Shown: positions 6,037 to 9,775 of the stretch, in pieces
Layout: each line of letters starts with the position of its first letter
How positions within the stretch are numbered: position 1 is the stretch's first letter
Origin: Parvularcula sp.
Lineage (GTDB): Bacteria > Pseudomonadota > Alphaproteobacteria > Caulobacterales > Parvularculaceae
Assembly (NCBI GenBank): GCA_003506635.1
Contig: DNZB01000119.1
Coordinates: 821 to 10,595 of the forward strand
DNA length: 9,775 nucleotides
Direction of reading: 5' to 3'
Notes under the pieces: generated by a model
Seen by the model: the letters and a program-made list of their open reading frames with translations, nothing else
Databases searched by the model: none
What the model was told of the DNA's origin: nothing
Position numbers and translations under genes: made by a program

Positions 6037-7296
6037 CTACGAAACGCGCTGGCGAAAAGAGCTCAAGCGGGCGCTTATCAGGTTGATGATTTCCTCGACA
6101 GCGTTTTTGTCGGATGCAGATCCCGAAACTTCCGCCTTGGTTTCGTCAATTGATTCGCTCATCGCATTGGCCAATTCCTTGGCGCGTGTTTTGATGAAGC
6201 GGAGCGTAAGGCCCGTCTCCTCGGCGAAAATCGCCCAATCAGCGGGTTTGATTTCTTCTAGCATATGCCGCTTTGCGATCTTCATCGCCAGACGCGGCGA
6301 CAATTCCGGATAATAGACCGTGGACAGAAGATCGTAGAGCGGCGCCAGTTCAGCTGCTCCATTTTCACGATAGAGCAGACTGAAATTTTTCGCATGGGCG
6401 TCGGCGTTGCCGATGATCAGATTGAAGATCGCGGCGTCGAAAAGTTTCAGGACTTCAACGGCCGGACGCGATGACGCGCGTCGCAACAGATCAAAGCAGT
6501 CGCGAAACACAGGACCGCCTTCGGCGGCGTACTTCCGGTCTGAGGTAAAGCCGAGCGCCTGGCAAAAATCTTCCTGGTGCAGGCGTCGCAAAACGCCGTC
6601 CTTGCCGCGCATGCGGTCGTAACGCTCAACAAGCAGAAACGAGCGACGTCCGGCGCGCTTTATTTCGACATTGGCGACATCAAGGCCGATTTTTTTGGCA
6701 AGCCGCATTGCGAAGGCTTCGTTCTCCGTTGTTCCGGCGAACCGCTCGATGGGCGGTTTCAAAATATGGCTCGTTGCTTCGCCCGGCGCTGGCAAGGCGA
6801 TCCCACCGTTAACAAGCACAACCGGAATTTTCGATTGCGCGCCAGCAAGCGACAGGCGAAGTCCTTCGCGACCGGCGAGAAACGGTCGCACCGGTAATTC
6901 GTCGAGCAATTCAACAAGCGCGGCTTCGTCAAGCGGTTTATTTTGCGCGGAGAGCGACGGCGTGGGCGGCATCTCGCCTTCCGGCCAGAGTGTCAGCGCG
7001 CCGGCGACTTCACCGCCCAATTCGTCGAGGAGTTTGAATTCATTGCCATGGGATACGCCGAGGGCGCCGGCAACCGCGATGCGCTGGCTCTCCTCCGGCA
7101 AGAGACCTTCGAAGAACGGACGGCATTCGCGCCGACTGAAGGGCTCTTTCCGTTTCGGCAAGGAGAATGACAACGCAGGCTTGTCAGCGTCCGCTAGCCA
7201 TTCGGGAGCATAGGCAAATCCCATCTCACCGTGGCGGTCGATGGTCAGGGCGCCCACGACCTCGCCGGCCCACCAGACAGTCAATGTCCTGGTCAT
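6037..7296 (-). CDS. hipA: HipA-type serine/threonine kinase toxin
   Basis: The product is 419 aa, normal for HipA. The N-terminal HipA domain (about 1-100, TVWWAGEVVGAL) is followed by the kinase fold. Key residues can be placed by comparison with E. coli HipA: Ser149 in RLSLAGAQSK (autophosphorylation loop, Ser150 in E. coli), Lys180 in HILKP (ATP lysine, 181), catalytic Asp299 and Asn304 in GNADAHAKNF (309, 314), and Asp322 in LYDLLS (332). All are intact, so it should be an active kinase. E. coli HipA phosphorylates glutamyl-tRNA synthetase, stops translation and promotes persistence; the target here is inferred only by family. Its ATG overlaps the hipB stop as ATGA, giving coupled translation. 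It converges with the TetR gene. Confidence 0.95.
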   Translation of the reverse strand: MTRTLTVWWAGEVVGALTIDRHGEMGFAYAPEWLADADKPALSFSLPKRKEPFSRRECRPFFEGLLPEESQRIAVAGALGVSHGNEFKLLDELGGEVAGALTLWPEGEMPPTPSLSAQNKPLDEAALVELLDELPVRPFLAGREGLRLSLAGAQSKIPVVLVNGGIALPAPGEATSHILKPPIERFAGTTENEAFAMRLAKKIGLDVANVEIKRAGRRSFLLVERYDRMRGKDGVLRRLHQEDFCQALGFTSDRKYAAEGGPVFRDCFDLLRRASSRPAVEVLKLFDAAIFNLIIGNADAHAKNFSLLYRENGAAELAPLYDLLSTVYYPELSPRLAMKIAKRHMLEEIKPADWAIFAEETGLTLRFIKTRAKELANAMSESIDETKAEVSGSASDKNAVEEIINLISARLSSFRQRVS

Positions 7297-7508
7297 GAGG
7301 CGTTTCCGTTGGGACCGATTAGCTCGACCCTGCAGCCGAGTGCATTGAGGACCGCCAGCGTCTTGCCGAGTTGAGCGGTCTCTTTGCCGGCCTCCAGTTC
7401 GATCAGAAAGCGCAGGCCCACGCCGGCGGCGCCGGCGAGCTGATCCTGACGCAAACCCTGGCGTCGGCGCAGTTCACGTATGGTGATGCCAATCTTTTCA
7501 GGAGTCAT
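7293..7508 (-). CDS. hipB: HipB-type antitoxin, XRE-family helix-turn-helix protein
   Basis: The product is 71 aa, MTPEKIGITIRELRRRQGLR onward. The XRE helix-turn-helix covers about residues 7-60 (IRELRRRQGLRQDQLAGAAGVGLRFLIELEAGKETAQL), and the tail GCRVELIG is the usual short C-terminal strand of the Y4mF-like antitoxin group. The frame is open up to 7637, but the extra part covers the promoter and operators and is rich in odd residues, so the ATG at 7508 is used. Upstream GGGAA from operator 1 may act as a weak ribosome site. HipB neutralises HipA by binding it and represses the operon through the palindromes upstream. The gene overlaps hipA by 4 nt. Confidence 0.9.
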   Translation of the reverse strand: MTPEKIGITIRELRRRQGLRQDQLAGAAGVGLRFLIELEAGKETAQLGKTLAVLNALGCRVELIGPNGNAS

Positions 7509-7513
7509 GATAA

Positions 7514-7529
7514 ATTCCCGTACGGGAAT
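7514..7529. promoter_or_regulatory. hipBA operator 1 (perfect 16-bp palindrome)
   Basis: ATTCCCGTACGGGAAT is a perfect palindrome that begins 6 nt upstream of the hipB start codon and covers part of the -10 box (7527-7532). HipB proteins bind spaced inverted repeats (TATCC-N8-GGATA in E. coli); this would be the local variant, ATTCC-N6-GGAAT. Confidence 0.75.
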
Positions 7530-7555
7530 ATATGAGCCGAGATCCAGAAAATCAA
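7527..7555 (-). promoter_or_regulatory. hipBA promoter
   Basis: On the minus strand, TTGATT (7550-7555) and TATATT (7527-7532) are separated by 17 nt. Both hexamers are close to the sigma-70 consensus. The -10 overlaps operator 1 and the -35 lies just downstream of operator 2, so HipB bound at either site should block RNA polymerase. The -10 is about 19 nt upstream of the hipB ATG. Confidence 0.65.
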
Positions 7556-7562
7556 GATATTT

Positions 7563-7578
7563 ATTCCTGATCGGGAAT
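7563..7578. promoter_or_regulatory. hipBA operator 2
   Basis: ATTCCTGATCGGGAAT matches the operator 1 pattern with one broken pair; adding one base on each side gives TATTCC...GGAATA. Its centre is exactly 49 bp upstream of the centre of operator 1, immediately behind the -35 box. Confidence 0.65.
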
Positions 7579-7611
7579 ATCAATATGTGGGCCCATCGGA
7601 AGGAGAAAAAT

Positions 7612-7627
7612 GTTACCGATCGGGAAT
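7612..7627. promoter_or_regulatory. hipBA operator 3 (degenerate left half)
   Basis: GTTACCGATCGGGAAT has a perfect right half (TCGGGAAT, identical to operator 2) and a left half with two mismatches. Its centre is again exactly 49 bp from operator 2. The shared half-site and the equal spacing make it likely to be a genuine weaker site. Confidence 0.5.
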
Positions 7628-7940
7628 ATACATCCACACCGTCGGCAGGCGCCTGTCCGCCATTAGGCTTCCTGGTTTCGCGGGTTCGGCGGGCCGAAAC
7701 GAATCACGCACATCAAGTACGAATTTCCTGCAAAATCGCTCGAAATTCGGCATTCGGCGCCCGGCACAGAGTTCGATACGTACGCACAAAGGGGAGCCAT
7801 TTCTCAAACCGCCCCGTTTAGCCCATTTGAGCCGCTTTCGAATGGCCCGAATTCTGGTTCCCCAGCCAGTTCCGCGGAGCGGGCCCTGAAATTTCATCCG
7901 AGCCCGGATCAAAAAAAACCTAAGCAAAATTCGCCGGTCA
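7628..7940. other. gene-free stretch between hipBA operators and the att site
   Basis: I see no supportable gene here on either strand. It holds a small perfect dyad (TTCGGC-GG-GCCGAA, 7685-7698), a CTGGTTCCCC motif (7854-7863) one base different from the arm-like repeats right of the att site, a short hairpin (ATCCG-AGCC-CGGAT, 7896-7909) and a run of eight A (7911-7918). Read on the minus strand, that run is a T8 tract 22 nt past the tRNA fragment, as expected if this was once the tRNA's transcription end. Confidence 0.4.
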
Positions 7941-7990
7941 TGGTGGGCGGTGACGGGATCGAACCGCCGACCTACTGGGTGTAAACCAAT
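7941..7990 (-). other. attachment site: 3' half of tRNA-Val(UAC)
   Basis: Read on the minus strand, these 50 nt fold as the 3' half of a tRNA. The anticodon stem is ATTGG/CCAGT around the loop TTTACAC (anticodon TAC, valine). Then follow the variable loop AGGTC, a T-arm GGCGG-TTCGATC-CCGTC with the standard loop, the acceptor 3' strand ACCGCCC, discriminator A and encoded CCA (7941-7943). No D-arm or 5' acceptor strand lies upstream, so the tRNA is not complete. A duplicated tRNA 3' end beside a P4-type integrase is the classic trace of integration. The fragment starts at the anticodon stem, consistent with crossover near the anticodon loop. Confidence 0.85.
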
Positions 7991-8025
7991 TTTAGGCCAA
8001 CTTTTTTGCATCGCAATAGAACGCG

Positions 8026-8125
8026 TTTGAACGGGTTGAAACTTCGACGCCGAAATTTTTTCGTTCATTGATTCAATTAGTTACGATAGCATTCTCACCG
8101 TGTTCGAAATTCAAATCCGTTCAAA
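8026..8125. repeat. widely spaced inverted repeat in the AT-rich att-proximal region
   Basis: TTTGAACGG (8026-8034) and CCGTTCAAA (8117-8125) are perfect 9-bp complements 82 nt apart, on either side of an AT-rich stretch in the 248-nt gap (7991-8238) between att fragment and integrase. They could be integrase or excisionase binding sites. No gene is seen in this gap. Confidence 0.35.
8071..8083 (+). promoter_or_regulatory. IHF-like site between att core and arm-like repeats
   Basis: ATTCAATTAGTTA fits the IHF consensus WATCAA-N4-TTR with one mismatch and lies in the AT-rich stretch between the att core and the candidate arm sites. Bending by IHF at such a place is standard for tyrosine-recombinase intasomes. 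A single-mismatch match to a loose consensus is weak evidence. Confidence 0.3.
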
Positions 8126-8142
8126 ATCGTGCCGTATCGATT

Positions 8143-8204
8143 CTAGTTCCCCTCGTAGTTCCCCAGCGAAATCTCGGAGAATCCGGTCCCCCCGCTAGTT
8201 CCCC
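8143..8204 (+). repeat. three direct repeats (C/G)TAGTTCCCC, candidate integrase arm sites
   Basis: CTAGTTCCCC occurs at 8143-8152 and 8195-8204, and GTAGTTCCCC at 8155-8164, all in the same direction, between the att core and the integrase start. P4- and lambda-type integrases bind short direct repeats (arm sites) with the N-terminal domain, which is present in this integrase. Assignment rests on repetition and position. Confidence 0.55.
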
Positions 8205-8238
8205 GAAAGATCCGCTGGGGCGAGCCCAGTAGGTCGCA

Positions 8239-9483
8239 ATGCCGAGCGAATTCCTGACAGACCTGAAGGTCAAAACCATTAAGCCGCCCGCCTCTGGCAG
8301 GATCGAACTCTGGGACGCGAGGGAGGTTGGTCTCGTCCTTCGGGTTACGAGCAACGGAAAGAAATCCTGGGCGCTGCAATACCGGTCAAACGTATATGAC
8401 GGCACCGGCCGCCGAAGGACGAAAAAGGTTACGCTCGGCGCCTACGGAGAGGGCGGCGGCAAGATTTGCCTCGCGGAAGCGCGGCGGCTCGCCATCAAGA
8501 CAAAGGCGGCGATCGCAGACGGCGAAGATCCCTCACAGCTGAAAGTCGAGGACCGTGCGGCGGCGATGGCCGATGGCCGCCGACGAAATGTCGTGAACGT
8601 GGCGACTGCCGTCGAACGGTTCGCACGCCGTTACGAGCAAGACGCCTCGATTTGGAAGCGGCATGAGCGCCCCCGAATCCTCCGGCGAGAGCTTGTCCCG
8701 AAATTGGGCGAGCAAGGGATCGGCGAGCTGTCGCTAGCGCAATTACGGCGACAACAAACGGCCATTCGAGAACGGGGATCGCCAATCATGGCAAATCGCT
8801 ACGCGGAGGCGGTCCGCGCGTTTTTCAGATGGGCCGTCGAGGAGTATGCGATTGACAATCCGGCTGAGGCGTTGGGACGCGTCGTCGATGAAAGCGACTT
8901 TTCCAGGGATCGGGTGTTATCGAAGGACGAACTAGCGAAGATTTGGGTCGTCTCCGACACGCTTACGCCGCTCTCCCGCGACTTTGTTCGGGTGCTGATG
9001 CTGACGCCGCATCGGGTAAGCACGGTCGCCAATATGCGATACCACCAGGTCGACGACAAAGGGCTTTGGCGGATTCCTAAGAAAATGAAGAAGCAAAAGG
9101 TCAATGACCAGATGATGCCGCTTGGCGCACTGGCTCATTCGATCGTCAGAAGCCGCTTTAGCGGAGAACCCGACGACGTTGACCGCCTTGTGTTCTGCTC
9201 GAACCGGGCCGGCGACACCGCGCTTCAGGCTACATCGAAGATAAAGGCTGCCCTTGATCGGACCCTTGCGGGATCGGTCGTATCTTGGCGCTTCCATGAC
9301 TTCCGGCGATCTTTCGCCACATGGGCCGCGTCGGCGCGAATTGATCAATCGATCGTGCGGAAAATTCTCGATCATGGCCAAGCCCGGCGTGATCGGTTGG
9401 ATGCTATCTACAATCGCTTCGAATATATCGAGGAGCAGCGAGACGCCCTGAACCAGTACGCCAGGTTCATCGGCGTTGGCTGA
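8239..9483 (+). CDS. P4-type tyrosine recombinase/integrase
   Basis: The product is 414 aa, usual for P4-family integrases. Residues 1-90 (LTDLKVKTIKPPASG...GLVLRVTSNGKKSWALQYR) form the arm-binding DUF4102 domain, about 115-215 the core-binding domain, and about 225-414 the catalytic domain. Catalytic residues: Arg259 (TPHRVSTV), a lysine near 284, His353 and Arg356 (HDFRRSFATW), His379 (LDHG) and nucleophile Tyr391 (AIYNRFEY). In box I the usual R-x-x-E reads R-V-S-T, so Glu is replaced by Thr262, an unusual change. An in-frame TAG at 8230 fixes the start near 8239; the ribosome site is weak (AGG, 8231-8233). The enzyme inserts and excises the element at the tRNA-Val att site 250 nt upstream. 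It converges with the AlpA-like gene 26 nt away. Confidence 0.95.
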   Translation: MPSEFLTDLKVKTIKPPASGRIELWDAREVGLVLRVTSNGKKSWALQYRSNVYDGTGRRRTKKVTLGAYGEGGGKICLAEARRLAIKTKAAIADGEDPSQLKVEDRAAAMADGRRRNVVNVATAVERFARRYEQDASIWKRHERPRILRRELVPKLGEQGIGELSLAQLRRQQTAIRERGSPIMANRYAEAVRAFFRWAVEEYAIDNPAEALGRVVDESDFSRDRVLSKDELAKIWVVSDTLTPLSRDFVRVLMLTPHRVSTVANMRYHQVDDKGLWRIPKKMKKQKVNDQMMPLGALAHSIVRSRFSGEPDDVDRLVFCSNRAGDTALQATSKIKAALDRTLAGSVVSWRFHDFRRSFATWAASARIDQSIVRKILDHGQARRDRLDAIYNRFEYIEEQRDALNQYARFIGVG

Positions 9484-9509
9484 GCCGCGGCGGATGAAGT
9501 TAAGGCCGA

Positions 9510-9710
9510 TTATTGCGATGACGTCGGATAAGTTTGAACTGGCGATTCTGCAATCCATTCGCGAATCTCGGCTTCACGCCAGCGTAGCGTGACGCCGTTC
9601 AATTTGACGGGTGCCGGAAACAGTCGATCGCGAACCTTGCGCCACAGGGTCGTTCGACTGCGGTAGCCGGTGATCGAAAGGACATCATTCGTGCTGAGCA
9701 GCTTGTCCAT
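9510..9710 (-). CDS. AlpA family regulator/excisionase-like protein
   Basis: The product is 66 aa: MDKLLSTNDVLSITGYRSRT, then TLWRKVRDRLFPAPVKLNGVTLRWREAEIREWIAE. This is the standard AlpA/MerR-like winged helix-turn-helix of phage and island regulators: the pattern 'LL...DV..ITG.SR.TLWR....FP.PVKL....RWRE.EI..W'. In P4-like elements AlpA-type proteins activate integrase expression or act directly as excisionase. AGGAG (9717-9721) lies 6 nt before the ATG, an excellent ribosome site that fixes the start. It faces the integrase tail to tail, so it is transcribed from a promoter near or beyond the right edge of the window; I see no clear promoter in the last 65 nt. Recombination directionality is inferred from family and context. 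Confidence 0.9.
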   Translation of the reverse strand: MDKLLSTNDVLSITGYRSRTTLWRKVRDRLFPAPVKLNGVTLRWREAEIREWIAESPVQTYPTSSQ

Positions 9711-9775
9711 TTACATCTCCTGTCACTTCCGGCTCCACACTAGCGCGCTTGTATCGACCCCATTCGAAAACAGCG

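Larger units (their letters stand above)
7941..9775. mobile_element. end of an integrative element (att site, integrase, AlpA-like regulator); continues beyond window
   Basis: The tRNA-Val 3' fragment, the AT-rich and repeat-bearing region behind it, the P4-type integrase and the AlpA-like regulator together form an integration/excision module. The fragment's polarity puts former tRNA-downstream chromosome to the left and the element to the right. The element's cargo and its other end, predicted to carry an intact tRNA-Val(UAC), lie outside the window. Whether it is a prophage satellite, an integrative conjugative element or a genomic island cannot be told. Confidence 0.75.

Noticed and set aside
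7941..7990. A complete, functional tRNA-Val gene
   Set aside because: No D-arm or matching 5' acceptor strand is found upstream (7991-8060 on the minus strand); only the 3' half is present.
7613..8068. A 151-codon open frame on the minus strand through the att region
   Set aside because: It translates the tRNA fragment and the AT-rich att DNA, has no domain, and overlaps an operator; it is a chance frame.
1..9775. CRISPR array, insertion sequence or phage structural genes
   Set aside because: No regularly repeated spacers, no transposase motifs and no structural or packaging proteins were seen on either strand.

Overview
The window looks like chromosomal DNA of a GC-rich alphaproteobacterium. 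Order Hyphomicrobiales is my best guess, because of the codon use, the compact divergent regulator/operon pairs and a tRNA-Val(UAC)-type sequence; I cannot name the genus. It is an ordinary metabolic and regulatory region on the left that runs into the end of an integrative element on the right.

Left (1-1629): a short leftward operon encodes a DUF1330 protein and an exported SMP-30/gluconolactonase-like protein cut by the window edge. It is divergent from a LysR-type regulator, and a clear inverted repeat (TTTGCAC-N7-GTGCAAA) sits between them. Middle (1912-6004): a leftward lipoprotein of unknown function is followed by a leftward three-gene operon: an enoyl-CoA hydratase-like (crotonase) protein, an alpha/beta hydrolase interrupted by one in-frame TGA, and a CPBP-family intramembrane protease. 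A TetR regulator is divergent from this operon, and an almost perfect 18-bp palindrome lies between them.

Right-centre (6037-7637): a hipBA toxin-antitoxin module reads leftward. HipB and HipA overlap by four bases, and the promoter is surrounded by three ATTCC-N6-GGAAT-type operators whose centres are exactly 49 bp apart. No gene is visible between the last operator and the att site.

Right (7941-9775): a 50-nt 3' half of a tRNA-Val(UAC), on the minus strand and without its 5' half, marks an attachment site. It is followed by an AT-rich stretch with an IHF-like site, three direct CTAGTTCCCC-type repeats (candidate integrase arm sites), a P4-type tyrosine recombinase and a convergent AlpA-like excisionase/regulator. 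The geometry predicts that the element continues to the right of the window and that an intact tRNA-Val lies at its far end. I found no wholly unknown system. The points most worth a second look are the regular hipBA operator array, the nonsense codon in the hydrolase, and the att site with arm-like repeats on both sides.
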